From GWE2-40-63 sp050251815 (GTDB taxonomy: Bacteria > Bacteroidota > Bacteroidia > Bacteroidales > SZUA-534), in NCBI GenBank assembly GCA_050251815.1, contig JBFWMB010000007.1:33063-97062 (forward strand): 64,000 bases of DNA. The letters run 5' to 3'. Below are positions 25,629 through 34,949 of the stretch, one piece after another. Position 1 is the first letter of the stretch; every line of letters starts with the position of its first letter. The translations under genes and the position numbers were made by a program. The notes below the pieces were generated by a model that saw only the letters and a list, made by a program, of their open reading frames with translations, searched no databases and was not told the DNA's origin.

Positions 25629-27047
25629 CTATCTGGTAGTATGTTTAGGTACCAAATGCGTTAGCTCCGTGATGCGTACCACACGTTTCTCTTCAATGCT
25701 TTTGCGCGCAGCAATACCAATTAAAACAGCCATGGCACCATCGCGTGAATCGGCTTCGTGATTAATTTCTGCATGGGGCCGTTTTCCCCTGAAAAGTAAA
25801 TCAAACATGATTTTATCGCCTCCCCAGTGTCCACTGCGTACATAGGGGAATTGAATCTGTTCATAATCTTCAAAATTTCGTTGAATGGAAATCTCGTGGA
25901 ATTTATTTTCTTTCAGGGTATGGCTTTGATCCATTTCTTTAACATGCAAGGTTGCCTGATCCTCTTTTTTACTTTCACGCCAGGGAATACCCTCCCAGGT
26001 TTCCATGCGCCCCTGTTTTCCGTTAAAAGCAATGCGAAAACCCTCAAATGGCGAATAGGTGGTAAGGGAATAACTTACCTGAACGTTGTTTGCATACTTT
26101 ACCTGAACAGCCATTTTATCGTAAATATCAACATTTTCGCGCCACAGGCAATTGTCGCGAATGTACCCGTCATATTTTTCGTTTTCAGCATACAATTTCA
26201 TGTAATGCTCGTTTTGGGTTATGTCCCAGTAAAATTTACACTCCTTGGTATGTTCGCAAGTGCGACAGTTCTTTCCCCGGAATGCATTGTTTTTTCCGTA
26301 ATGTTCAAGTGAACCAAAGGCGTGCACTTCAACGGGTTCTGAATTAATAAACCAGTTTAATAAGTCGAAATGATGCGCCGATTTATGCAGAAGCAACGAT
26401 CCGCTTTTTTCTTTTTCGCCATGCCAGCGCCTAAAGTACGATGCCCCATGGAATACATTCAGGTACCAATTAAAATCGATGGAAGTAATTTCGCCAACTT
26501 TTTGTTGTTGAAGCTGGCGTTTTAATTCGGTAAACAGCAAACCATAGCGGTAGTTGAATCCCATAAAAACGTTGGCATTTGATTTCTCATCAGCCTTTAT
26601 TATGTTATGGCATTTGAATTCATCCGTAGTCATGGGCTTTTCAGTAGCCACATCAATACCTTTTTCCAGTGCTTTTACAATAAATTCATCGTGGGTAGCA
26701 TCAACAGTAGTTACCATCAGCAAATCGATGCTTTCTTTTTCCAGCATTTTATCGAACGAAGTGTAGGTATTGCATTCGGCACCAATGTATTGATGCGCAT
26801 ATTTTAAGCGTCCCGGATTGGTGTCGCAGAGGGCTACAAATTCGGTAACATCGCTGTAGTTTTCTACTATGTACTTACCCCAGAACGAAACTCCACGAAC
26901 TCCGGTTCCAACCAAAGCCAGCTTGCGTTTTGTTCCTTTGGGAATGGCAGCCAGCTTGGCTACAGCCTGTTGAGGAATGAGTGCAGCACCTGCCATGGTT
27001 CCAACAGCAGTTATAAAATCACGACGCGATAAACTGTTTTTTTTCAT
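25629..27047 (-). CDS. Tat-exported Gfo/Idh/MocA-family protein
   Basis: A 472-residue Gfo/Idh/MocA protein with a twin-arginine signal (SRRDFITAVG near residue 7), suited to exporting an enzyme already folded around NAD. The Rossmann motif LVGTGVRGVSFWG lies at about 45-57 and the family ATEKPMTTDEF at about 136-146. An insertion at about 265-290 holds a Cys cluster, NCRTCEHTKECKFYWD, with another Cys in RDNCLW, which could bind metal or form disulfides. Some exported members of this superfamily act as NAD-dependent glycosidases (GH109), but that activity is not shown here. It is the last gene of the pectin locus, so a role in processing a modified uronic acid or side-chain sugar is inferred. 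Confidence 0.8.
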   Translation of the reverse strand: MKKNSLSRRDFITAVGTMAGAALIPQQAVAKLAAIPKGTKRKLALVGTGVRGVSFWGKYIVENYSDVTEFVALCDTNPGRLKYAHQYIGAECNTYTSFDKMLEKESIDLLMVTTVDATHDEFIVKALEKGIDVATEKPMTTDEFKCHNIIKADEKSNANVFMGFNYRYGLLFTELKRQLQQQKVGEITSIDFNWYLNVFHGASYFRRWHGEKEKSGSLLLHKSAHHFDLLNWFINSEPVEVHAFGSLEHYGKNNAFRGKNCRTCEHTKECKFYWDITQNEHYMKLYAENEKYDGYIRDNCLWRENVDIYDKMAVQVKYANNVQVSYSLTTYSPFEGFRIAFNGKQGRMETWEGIPWRESKKEDQATLHVKEMDQSHTLKENKFHEISIQRNFEDYEQIQFPYVRSGHWGGDKIMFDLLFRGKRPHAEINHEADSRDGAMAVLIGIAARKSIEEKRVVRITELTHLVPKHTTR

Positions 27048-27184
27048 AACAAATTTGTTTTAGCGTTGAATCCAATCTTTTTTAATAGGGTAATCAGTAA
27101 TGTTAATTATTGGCTGTGTTATTTTCACGGTTATTTTGTTTTTTTCAGGGTTAAACAGGCTTTACTCCACTTTGCGGTTTTGTT

Positions 27185-28435
27185 TTAATTAACTTTCACC
27201 CGGAATTCTTTTTTTAGTTTTTTCTGATGAACCATGGCCTGAATATTTTGGATGGTTCCGCTAATCACGAAAAAACCTTGATTAAGCTCCTCGTTGCTAA
27301 GACTTTGTTCGCCTCTAAATTCAAGTTTGTGACGGCCATTTCCTTTGAAGTATTTGAACGTTTTTCCCGAACGGGATTGTACAATGGTTTCACGGGTAGC
27401 CATAACCAATTCGTTAAATGTTAACACAAATGTGTTGTTGATTCGTTCTATAGCAAGTGGTTGAAGAGGGGTACTGTCAACCGGATTCCATTGTCTGTCG
27501 AAAGTCCATTCAACAGTTATGCTATCGGGTGTAGTACTTTTTGGCCATTGGTTTAAATTGTCGGCAAACCAGGGAAAATTTCCTTCGTTTCGTGAGCAGT
27601 TATAAAAAAAATAGCGGTCGCCATATAAATAGGGGCGATTTTTTTCTGGGTTGTCAGGATAGGTAACATGTTCAATGGCTTTGTTTCGCATTAAAGCAGG
27701 GAACCTGCAACTTAGAAAATAGAATTGGGCATCGTAATGATGCCTGGCCAGGTAGAAACTATCGGCCGATTCGAAACTGCAATTTTGCAATACAAATTTT
27801 TGATTAGGGTTTGTTGGGGCCGCATGCCAGATAGCTGCCGTGTTCTTTAATTCATAAAACGTGGAATTTGAAATATAGCACCAACCACGCGGACAAACAA
27901 AATCGACTGCTCCCTGAAAGAAGCAATTGTTGTGGTAATACATTCCGGTTTTATAATTCCAAAGGGAAACGGTGTCGCCACCTTTACTTAATACGTTACA
28001 GTTTAATAAAATGGTGCGTGTTCCGGTACCATAAATAGCAAAGGCATGTGGACCAATTGCGGGTTGGGTATTTTCAATGGTCAGGTTTTTTAAAATCACA
28101 TCGTCAGCAAAAATATTGACAACGGCAGGGCCAATGACATCGGGATTACGATTCCAGGTTTCACGTAATTGTGAAAATTCAATACGGGTTGTTTCGCTGT
28201 TTTCGCCCACCAGGCTAACATAATCGCGGTCAATCTTTATTTTTTCATTATAAATTCCGCTTTTAAGGTAAATTACTACGCGTTCGTAGCAATACATAGG
28301 TAACGATTCCAGCGCCTGGGTTATGGTAGTATACTGTCCGGAATTGTCGTGGGCTACAAAAAGTGTATCGGGCAATTCCTTACTTTTTGCCCCTAAAACA
28401 ATAAATAAAAACAGTATGCTAACTAATTGTTTCAT
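27185..28435 (-). CDS. pectin methylesterase (CE8)
   Basis: A 416-residue secreted pectinesterase that removes methyl groups from homogalacturonan so that lyases and polygalacturonase can act. After a signal peptide comes QYTTITQALESLP and a right-handed beta-helix. Catalytic Asp candidates sit in KGGDTVSLWNYK (family norm GYQDTLY) and FQGAVDFVCPRGW (family norm GTVDFIFG), and an Arg in YLARHHYDA (family norm YLGRPW). The Gln that normally precedes the first Asp is replaced by Gly, and the FG of DFIFG by CP, so this is a divergent member. A C-terminal stretch of about 100 residues beyond the helix is not assigned. It sits between two pectin-locus genes on the same strand. Confidence 0.82.
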   Translation of the reverse strand: MKQLVSILFLFIVLGAKSKELPDTLFVAHDNSGQYTTITQALESLPMYCYERVVIYLKSGIYNEKIKIDRDYVSLVGENSETTRIEFSQLRETWNRNPDVIGPAVVNIFADDVILKNLTIENTQPAIGPHAFAIYGTGTRTILLNCNVLSKGGDTVSLWNYKTGMYYHNNCFFQGAVDFVCPRGWCYISNSTFYELKNTAAIWHAAPTNPNQKFVLQNCSFESADSFYLARHHYDAQFYFLSCRFPALMRNKAIEHVTYPDNPEKNRPYLYGDRYFFYNCSRNEGNFPWFADNLNQWPKSTTPDSITVEWTFDRQWNPVDSTPLQPLAIERINNTFVLTFNELVMATRETIVQSRSGKTFKYFKGNGRHKLEFRGEQSLSNEELNQGFFVISGTIQNIQAMVHQKKLKKEFRVKVN

Positions 28436-28449
28436 TAGATGGTTTTTTT

Positions 28450-29811
28450 TTACTTCATAATTACCATTTTAATTTGCTTGCTGGTTTTGTGGGTGCTTAC
28501 TTGCAGAAAATATATTCCCGGATTTATATTTTGATTTTCAATGGTAATTTCGTAATAACCGGTATTATAACTTCCGGCATTAAATTGTTTTATTTGTTTG
28601 CCTTGAAAATCGTGTAAACTAATGGTTACCGGCGATGCTTCTTCCAGATGGAAGCTTAAGATACCGTTTCCATCTGATGGATTTGGAAAAAAAGCCAAGT
28701 TATAATGCTGTTGTTTATGTTGTACTCGATCAGTTTCACCACCAACAACTGAGAACTTCCAGGGTTCGTCCAGTTTTCCGTTACCGGCATATTGCATCAC
28801 CATTTCCTTTACATCCATAACTGCATTTAATACTTCATCATAATTGTAGGGTATTTCTGCTTCGCAGGAATAGGGTTCAAACGTATCGGACGAAGAGTAG
28901 TCGAAGGGGCTATTATCCAGGTAATTATCTATTAGTTCAACGCCCCCCAGTACATCGCTATAAGCTGATACCCAGGGGTTATTTACGTTCTCGAAATAAT
29001 TTTTCTCTATCCGGATACAGGAATTCAGGCGTGAATTAATTGCTGTTGATTCAATATTTGAATAATAACAATTAAAAATATGCCCTGTTTTTCCGCGAAA
29101 AAGGGGTAGTCTGGAATAACAATCGTTGTAATAGTTGTGATGAATGGTTAGTTTACGATCGTAAGTATCGTTTTCTGAACTTCCCACCAATGAAGTTTTC
29201 CAGCTGCTGTGCAGGTAATTCCACGAGTAGGTAATGTATTCCGCATCAGCCTTTACGTCGAGCAGCCCGTCGTAAAAATCCTTATCGTTCGAATCTAAAT
29301 CACCGTCGCCGTCAACATCACCAAATTCATTATATAACTCGCAATGGTCAATCCAAATATGGTCGGCTGGCCCTTCTATGCCTATACAGTCTTTCTCGCC
29401 ACTGGTGACGTGATGTACGCTTATATTTCGGATAATTATATTATTGGCTCGTCGCAGTTTGAGCCCAATTCCATCAAATTCGGCTCCATTTACCGAACCA
29501 ATAATGGATAGGTTGGAAACATCTTTTACATCAATTTTTTCCAGTCCGGGTGAGTTTTCCAGGTTAATAATTCCCTCAATTAATATTATTAATGGTTCGC
29601 TGCTCTTTTGGTGCGCATTAATGGCATTCTGTAATTCGGTACCGGTGGAAACGGTTATTGTGGAACCACCTTTACCGCCACTAGTGCCGGAGTTTACGGT
29701 TGCAAAGCCGGCCAATGCAAAGTTTGGTTCCACAACTTGAGCCAAAAGTATGGAACTATAAAGCCCTAAGTTTAAACAAAAAAAGAAAGTTACTGTCAGA
29801 ATTTTTGTCAT
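28450..29811 (-). CDS. pectate lyase (PL1) with T9SS sorting domain
   Basis: A 453-residue secreted polysaccharide lyase of family PL1. It cleaves polygalacturonate by beta-elimination and yields unsaturated ends for KduI. A signal peptide precedes a beta-helix with IIRNISVHHV, DHIWIDHCELYNE and the catalytic Arg region SRLPLFRGKTGHIFNCYYS. An unusual loop with a calcium-binding-like motif DVDGDGDLDSNDKD lies at about 172-185, directly after the DHC strand. The last 80 residues are a Por secretion (type A) sorting domain: FFPNPSDGNGILSF to GIYFLQVS and basic IKMVIMK end. This implies T9SS export to the cell surface or medium. Confidence 0.9.
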   Translation of the reverse strand: MTKILTVTFFFCLNLGLYSSILLAQVVEPNFALAGFATVNSGTSGGKGGSTITVSTGTELQNAINAHQKSSEPLIILIEGIINLENSPGLEKIDVKDVSNLSIIGSVNGAEFDGIGLKLRRANNIIIRNISVHHVTSGEKDCIGIEGPADHIWIDHCELYNEFGDVDGDGDLDSNDKDFYDGLLDVKADAEYITYSWNYLHSSWKTSLVGSSENDTYDRKLTIHHNYYNDCYSRLPLFRGKTGHIFNCYYSNIESTAINSRLNSCIRIEKNYFENVNNPWVSAYSDVLGGVELIDNYLDNSPFDYSSSDTFEPYSCEAEIPYNYDEVLNAVMDVKEMVMQYAGNGKLDEPWKFSVVGGETDRVQHKQQHYNLAFFPNPSDGNGILSFHLEEASPVTISLHDFQGKQIKQFNAGSYNTGYYEITIENQNINPGIYFLQVSTHKTSKQIKMVIMK

Positions 29812-29824
29812 GATGGCTATTTTA

Positions 29825-31102
29825 CTAGTTAAAAGTTATCTGTAGCGGTTGATTGAATGTTAGCATAAGATTTTCGAGGTAAGCCACAAATTCTGCCCTG
29901 TTTTTAATTCCATTGGGTTCTTTTTCCCAGGCTGCCAGAAAATAATATTTTACTGCGTGGTCTTTAGGTTCAAGCACCAGAATGTGATTCAGCGGATCCT
30001 GGGTAATTTCATTCAGGTATTTTTTGTTTACAATTACAGCCAGGCCCAGACTGTCGTTGGCTAGCGACTGATAGCCGTAAGTAGCCAGATAAAGCCATTC
30101 CGAATGGGTTTTATCCTGATTGGTAAATGCATCAATTCCTTTGTGTTTGATGATACCTGTGCATAACAGGGGCGTTTGGTCGGTTGTTTCTAAATACTGT
30201 TTGCTTAAGCGTGAACCTGCTAAAATTGATGTTTTAGCTTTCAGGTTCCATTTGGTTTCACCGGTTTGCCAACCGAAATAATTGGTTTCAATTTCCGACT
30301 TCAATATACCATTTATAGTCACTGTGCACTCCACACTGTCAGTCGTTTCTACCCGAACGGCTTTTTCACCATTCCAATAACCAATGGAACCAATTCCAAG
30401 GGTTTCGGCTACCTTAAAAATATCCTGTCCCCATTCAGCAGGTTCATGATACGATTCAAAACCATCAAGTCCGGCTTTATGCAAAACCATCTCGGGAGTA
30501 AGTTTTCCAAAAATATCCACGGCATTGCGCCAGTCGAGATATAAACGGTAACCCACTTTGTCTGATTCCCATCCCGGACCTTCGTAACGAATGTAGAAAG
30601 AATGATCGGTATGTTCTTTGGGTACTTTTAGCGATTCAATATTTTTAAATTCGCCCCCCTGGTATTCGTATTGTTGGTTTCCGTTCTTTTTGGTAATGTA
30701 TTCCCAATGTCCACCTTCTTTTACAGATAACTCAGCATAGGTGCGTTTGGTAAATTCAGGAATTATTTCGTCCGTTCCACGCTCCTTCACCAGTAATGTA
30801 GTGGAAGCTTCCTCATTTATATTTACCAGGGTTAATAAATAGGGGGCATTTTTGCCTGTGGTAATCCACTGCGAGGCAATTTCTTTTCCATGGAGGTAAA
30901 CGGCCATATTCTGCTGATTTGCCTGCGGTAATTTCTCACTGATAACAGTCCATGGAATTTTTACAGCAGCATCGGTCACTGCAATGGGAGCTGGATTACT
31001 AACCTCAACTGTAAGTTCTGAAGCTTTTTTCTGGTTCATTTTGCATTGCATGGTAACAAGAAGCGAACTCAGGGCAACCAATAAAATAGCAATTCGTGTC
31101 AT
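29825..31102 (-). CDS. DUF4861-family lipoprotein of the pectin locus
   Basis: A 425-residue exported protein, probably a lipoprotein (signal ending LVTMQC). It matches, from memory, the DUF4861 family seen in pectin and ulvan loci of Bacteroidota; its biochemical role is not known to me. An N-terminal beta domain (about 28-110: VSNPAPIAVTDAAVKIPW, QNMAVYLHGKEIASQW) resembles the N-terminal domain of the GH105 protein at 34950. The larger domain has WEYITKKNGNQQYEY, YRLYLDWRNAVDIFGK and a conserved-looking GYDGFESYHEPAEWGQDIFK-type segment. It is 12 bp from the GH43 gene and 13 bp from the PL1 gene, so it is an integral operon member. Confidence 0.75.
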   Translation of the reverse strand: MTRIAILLVALSSLLVTMQCKMNQKKASELTVEVSNPAPIAVTDAAVKIPWTVISEKLPQANQQNMAVYLHGKEIASQWITTGKNAPYLLTLVNINEEASTTLLVKERGTDEIIPEFTKRTYAELSVKEGGHWEYITKKNGNQQYEYQGGEFKNIESLKVPKEHTDHSFYIRYEGPGWESDKVGYRLYLDWRNAVDIFGKLTPEMVLHKAGLDGFESYHEPAEWGQDIFKVAETLGIGSIGYWNGEKAVRVETTDSVECTVTINGILKSEIETNYFGWQTGETKWNLKAKTSILAGSRLSKQYLETTDQTPLLCTGIIKHKGIDAFTNQDKTHSEWLYLATYGYQSLANDSLGLAVIVNKKYLNEITQDPLNHILVLEPKDHAVKYYFLAAWEKEPNGIKNRAEFVAYLENLMLTFNQPLQITFN

Positions 31103-31114
31103 AGCCTTATATTT

Positions 31115-32719
31115 TTAATTATTTGTTTCGTTAGAAAAGCGGAACCAATCAGCATTGATGTAGCCGGCATCGTTGGTAAGGGTTTTACCGATGCAAAAAA
31201 GTCCAACTTTTGCACCAATCCATTTTCCGGGCTTAGCCTTAAAAGAATTGGGAAGCGGTTGGTAGTTTTGGTTGTCGGCACTATATGCAAAACTACAGAT
31301 TCCCAGACTGTCGGTCACCGATTGCAGATAAACTAGTGGTTCAGTCCATTTTTCTGAGTACAGGGTAGTTTCTTCATTACCTTTTTCGGCATTTAAACAT
31401 TGCCGGTAAACCAGATAAATTGCATCTTCTTTTTTCTCAACACCCAGGTAGGCATAATCCATTCCCATAATAATCAAACCAGTTTTATCTCCTTCTTCCT
31501 TTAGGTAAAGTTCAATTTTTGTGGTTGTAGTAAAACTGGATGAAGGAAATTTTTGAAGCAATAAATTGGGAGCCTCCCAAAGGTTTTTTATATCAGGAAA
31601 AGCCAGAGCATTTAAGCGAAAAAATCCCAGGTTACCGCTCGGTGCACCCCAGGTTGCATTTGGGTTGGCCTGCCATTGCCAGTTTAAACTGGGAGCAGCT
31701 TCATTAAATTCATCGGAACCTGAATCAAAAACGGCTTTTTCACTTGTTGTTAGTAACTCAATTTGACCATTTATTACGGGTTTTCCAACTCCGTCATTAT
31801 TAATATCGGAACCAATTACCGGCCAATTATCTTGCCAGGTTATCGGTTGCAAATGAACGATGCGTCCAAAAGCTTCTTTATCCTGAAAGTGAATAAACCA
31901 CGATTTGTTATCGGGTGTTTGCACCCAGGCTCCCTGATGAGGACCATTTATTTGTGTATTTCCCTGGTGCATTACTTTACGTACTTCATAGGGGCCGGTA
32001 ATTTGCTTCGAGCGCAACGCCAACTGCCATCCGTGGGTAACACCGCCGGCTGGTGCAAAAATGTAATAAAAGTTATTGTGTTTATAAAATTTTGGTCCTT
32101 CAACCGTAGGGTTTTCTCCGTGACCGTCAAAAATAAGCACTCCGTTGTCGAGCAAACGGGAACCATCATTGCTCATCCGGTGCAGGGTAAGCGTACTTTT
32201 TATTCCGGCACGACTTCCGGCCCAGGCGTGAACCAACCAGGCGTCTCCGTTATCGTCCCAAAAAGGGCAGGGATCAATCCAGCCTTTTCCGGCTTTTACT
32301 AATTGGGGTTTGGTCCACGGGCCTTTAAAATTATCAGCTGTAAGCAGGTAAATACCAAAATCGGGATCACCGTAATAAATGTAAAATTTTTTATTGTGAT
32401 AACGAAGTGATGGAGCCCATACACCGCCGCCATGATTAGGTGTTGAAAATACTGAATCGGGTTCCAGTTTTTCGATTGCATAACCTATCAGTTTCCAGTC
32501 GACCAAATTGTTTGATTCGAGCAGCGGTAATCCCGGAATACAATTAAAACTTGAGGCAGTCATGTAATATTTTTCGCCTACGCGAATGGCATCAGGGTCA
32601 GAATAATCGGCATGTATAATTGGGTTGGTGTATGAAGTTAGTTGTTTAGGCTTTCCTTGGTTACAGGAAGTAAGGCCAATATGAACAAGAAGGATAATAT
32701 AGGAAACTTTAATGCGCAT
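31115..32719 (-). CDS. GH43 glycoside hydrolase with C-terminal beta-sandwich
   Basis: A 534-residue lipoprotein-type enzyme (signal ending GLTSC) of family GH43. The five-bladed propeller holds the three acidic residues: Asp in IIHADYSDPDAIRV, Asp in GKGWIDPCPFWDDNGDAW and Glu in NPTVEGPKFYKHNNFYY. The C-terminal 190 residues form a beta-xylosidase-type concanavalin-like domain (FRLNALAFPDIKNLWEAPNLL, KTGLIIMGMDYAYLGV). The enzyme probably removes xylose or arabinose from decorated pectin; which sugar is not decidable here. Its start codon shares a base with the stop of the upstream CE12 gene (TAATG), indicating coupling. Confidence 0.9.
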   Translation of the reverse strand: MRIKVSYIILLVHIGLTSCNQGKPKQLTSYTNPIIHADYSDPDAIRVGEKYYMTASSFNCIPGLPLLESNNLVDWKLIGYAIEKLEPDSVFSTPNHGGGVWAPSLRYHNKKFYIYYGDPDFGIYLLTADNFKGPWTKPQLVKAGKGWIDPCPFWDDNGDAWLVHAWAGSRAGIKSTLTLHRMSNDGSRLLDNGVLIFDGHGENPTVEGPKFYKHNNFYYIFAPAGGVTHGWQLALRSKQITGPYEVRKVMHQGNTQINGPHQGAWVQTPDNKSWFIHFQDKEAFGRIVHLQPITWQDNWPVIGSDINNDGVGKPVINGQIELLTTSEKAVFDSGSDEFNEAAPSLNWQWQANPNATWGAPSGNLGFFRLNALAFPDIKNLWEAPNLLLQKFPSSSFTTTTKIELYLKEEGDKTGLIIMGMDYAYLGVEKKEDAIYLVYRQCLNAEKGNEETTLYSEKWTEPLVYLQSVTDSLGICSFAYSADNQNYQPLPNSFKAKPGKWIGAKVGLFCIGKTLTNDAGYINADWFRFSNETNN

Positions 32720-33474
32720 TATTTTAGGTATTTTGCCAGCTGGGGGACTTTTTCTCTTATTTCATCCGCAGCAATTTGAGCCATATTGTGAGAACCTAAT
32801 TCTGAAAAGTGGGTGTTGTCAGTCAAACCTTCAGGCAACGAGTCGATGGTATTTGGTGAAATATGCAGGTACAGCGCTTTTGATTCCTCAGCTCCCAGTT
32901 TCTCAAGTAAATAACGACTTTTGAGATGCATTTCCAACAAGGGAACGTTTGCCTGTTCGGCAACCTGACGCACCAAATCGGGATATTCACCATGTGATTC
33001 CATATATTTACCTTCTTCATCAAATTTGCGACGCACAATGGGAGTACAAAGTATAGGAGAGGCTTTTTTTGCCCGCGTTTCGTTAATAAATTTTTTTAAG
33101 TTGTACTGGTATTCTTCAGGTGTTGCATAACGTTCGGTTTTTTTGATGCTACCGTCGTTGTGCCCGAATTGTATCATTACAAAATCGCCGGGCTGCAAAT
33201 GGTTGTAAACAGAATCCCATCGCCCCTGGTAAATAAATGATCGGGTGCTTCGTCCGTTTTTTGCATGGTTCTCAATATGCAGTTCATCGGAAAAATATGA
33301 GGGCAAAGCCTGTCCCCAACCACGTTCGGGCAGGTAAAGTTTTTCTTTGTTGGCCATGGTTGAATCGCCAATCAGGTAAAGTGTAGGTTGTTCCTTTTGT
33401 TGGCATCCGTTAAAAATAAACAACAAAAACAGGTAAAATGCTGTTACCTCTATTTTTTTTACAATAAATTTCAT
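32719..33474 (-). CDS. rhamnogalacturonan acetylesterase-like SGNH hydrolase (CE12)
   Basis: A lipoprotein of about 251 residues in the GDSL/SGNH esterase superfamily, close to CE12. Block I is YLIGDSTMANKE (nucleophile Ser), followed by NHAKNGRSTRSF (oxyanion Gly), IQFGHNDGS (Asn) and the Asp/His pair in LTDNTHFSELGSHNMA. The enzyme should remove acetyl groups from pectin. An in-frame ATG at 33513 would overlap the upstream gene. The ATG at 33474 (MKFIVKKIEV) gives a clean signal peptide with lipobox IFNGC and is chosen. Confidence 0.88.
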   Translation of the reverse strand: MKFIVKKIEVTAFYLFLLFIFNGCQQKEQPTLYLIGDSTMANKEKLYLPERGWGQALPSYFSDELHIENHAKNGRSTRSFIYQGRWDSVYNHLQPGDFVMIQFGHNDGSIKKTERYATPEEYQYNLKKFINETRAKKASPILCTPIVRRKFDEEGKYMESHGEYPDLVRQVAEQANVPLLEMHLKSRYLLEKLGAEESKALYLHISPNTIDSLPEGLTDNTHFSELGSHNMAQIAADEIREKVPQLAKYLK

Positions 33475-33496
33475 TACAAATGTATTGATTCGTGGT

Positions 33497-34912
33497 TTAG
33501 TTATTAAATTCAAATGTTTTTTTGTTTATCGTCACATTATTGAAACGGATGCTATCGGCATGTTCCACAAAAATTTCATTTTTAACTCCGTTAAACTGTG
33601 AATTGTTAATTACAATGTTTTTTATGGGTGAACGTTCGTAACCATTTAAATAAACTGCGTATTTACTTTTCTCTGACGTAATGTTGTCGAGGAAAATATT
33701 TCGTACAACGGGGGTGTGTTTTCCCACATCGCCCTGCTCGTAATAAAAATTAACCAGCAGTACGGCTTGTTTTACTTCGCCAATTTCACAATTTCGCATG
33801 TAGATATTTTCGATTACCCCGCCACGCAATGAGTTGGTTTTTATTCTTAGGGCCCGGTCGAGATTGGGACTGTCCATTTTGCAATTTTCAACAAAAACAT
33901 TACGGCATCCGCCCGATATTTCGCTGCCAATAACTACGCCGCCATGGCCGTCTTTCATCTGGCAGTTTCTTACAATGATGTTTTCGCTGGGAATATTGTG
34001 TCTGCGGCCATCTTCTTCGCGACCCGATTTTATGGCGATACAATCGTCACCGGTATCAAAATAGCAGTCTTCGACCAGTATATTTTTGCACGATTCCGGG
34101 TCGAAACCATCGTTGTTTGGGCCATGACTGATAATTTTTACTCCGCGCAGGATGATGTTTTCTGATAAAATAGGATGTATTTCCCACATGGGCGAGCGCA
34201 GGATGGTAACCCCTTCAATTAAAATGTTTTTTGATGTGTGGAATTGGATGAAATTGGGTCGCAGGTAATGACCTTCGCCAAATACACGTTGTTCAACCGG
34301 AATTTGGGCATCTGACATTTTTAACAGACTGTCGCGATCGGCCAATTGATTTGGTGTGCCAGGAATCCAACCATATTTTTCCTGAGCTTTCCATGGCCAC
34401 CAGGTTTCATTATCCGCATTGCCATCCAATGTTCCGGTTCCAGTAATGGCTACGTTTTCCAATTCATATCCATAGATAAATGGAGAATAGTTCATGCAGT
34501 CGTTGCCTTCGAATCGGGTTTGAACTACCGGTAAGTACTTTGAGTAGTCTTTTGAAAATAGCAAGGTAGCACCTTCTTCAAGGTACAGGTTTATATTGCT
34601 TTTAAAATGTATGGCACCGGTCAGAAAAATGCCTTTGGGGACAATTACTTTACCACCACCTTGTTCGGCACAGTTTTTAATAGCTTCATTAATAGACTGA
34701 GTACAATCGGTTACGCTATCGCCTATAGCTCCAAAATGAGTAATAGTAACCTGATGGTTGGGAAATGCAGGTTCTTTAATTTGCTTCAGAATTTCATACT
34801 GAAAATCCCACGAATTCTTGTTATCACCATTATTGTTGTTTTTGCTATTACATGATCCTGTCAAACCAATTAAAATCATTATCCCTAAAAAATAGCCAAC
34901 TTTTTTCATCAT
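33497..34912 (-). CDS. polygalacturonase (GH28)
   Basis: A secreted GH28 enzyme of about 470 residues, probably a lipoprotein (LIGLTGSC). It hydrolyses alpha-1,4-galacturonan. All four family signatures are visible: GPNNDGFDPESC, YFDTGDDCIAIKSG, GHGGVVIGSE and ALRIKTN. An upstream in-frame ATG at 35005 overlaps the preceding gene and would bury the signal peptide, so the ATG at 34912 is taken (a second ATG follows immediately at 34909). Gaps to both neighbours are short, which supports one transcript. Confidence 0.93.
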   Translation of the reverse strand: MMKKVGYFLGIMILIGLTGSCNSKNNNNGDNKNSWDFQYEILKQIKEPAFPNHQVTITHFGAIGDSVTDCTQSINEAIKNCAEQGGGKVIVPKGIFLTGAIHFKSNINLYLEEGATLLFSKDYSKYLPVVQTRFEGNDCMNYSPFIYGYELENVAITGTGTLDGNADNETWWPWKAQEKYGWIPGTPNQLADRDSLLKMSDAQIPVEQRVFGEGHYLRPNFIQFHTSKNILIEGVTILRSPMWEIHPILSENIILRGVKIISHGPNNDGFDPESCKNILVEDCYFDTGDDCIAIKSGREEDGRRHNIPSENIIVRNCQMKDGHGGVVIGSEISGGCRNVFVENCKMDSPNLDRALRIKTNSLRGGVIENIYMRNCEIGEVKQAVLLVNFYYEQGDVGKHTPVVRNIFLDNITSEKSKYAVYLNGYERSPIKNIVINNSQFNGVKNEIFVEHADSIRFNNVTINKKTFEFNN

Positions 34913-34949
34913 TTCTGTTAATTTAAATTTTTTTTCAGATGTCATCCTG

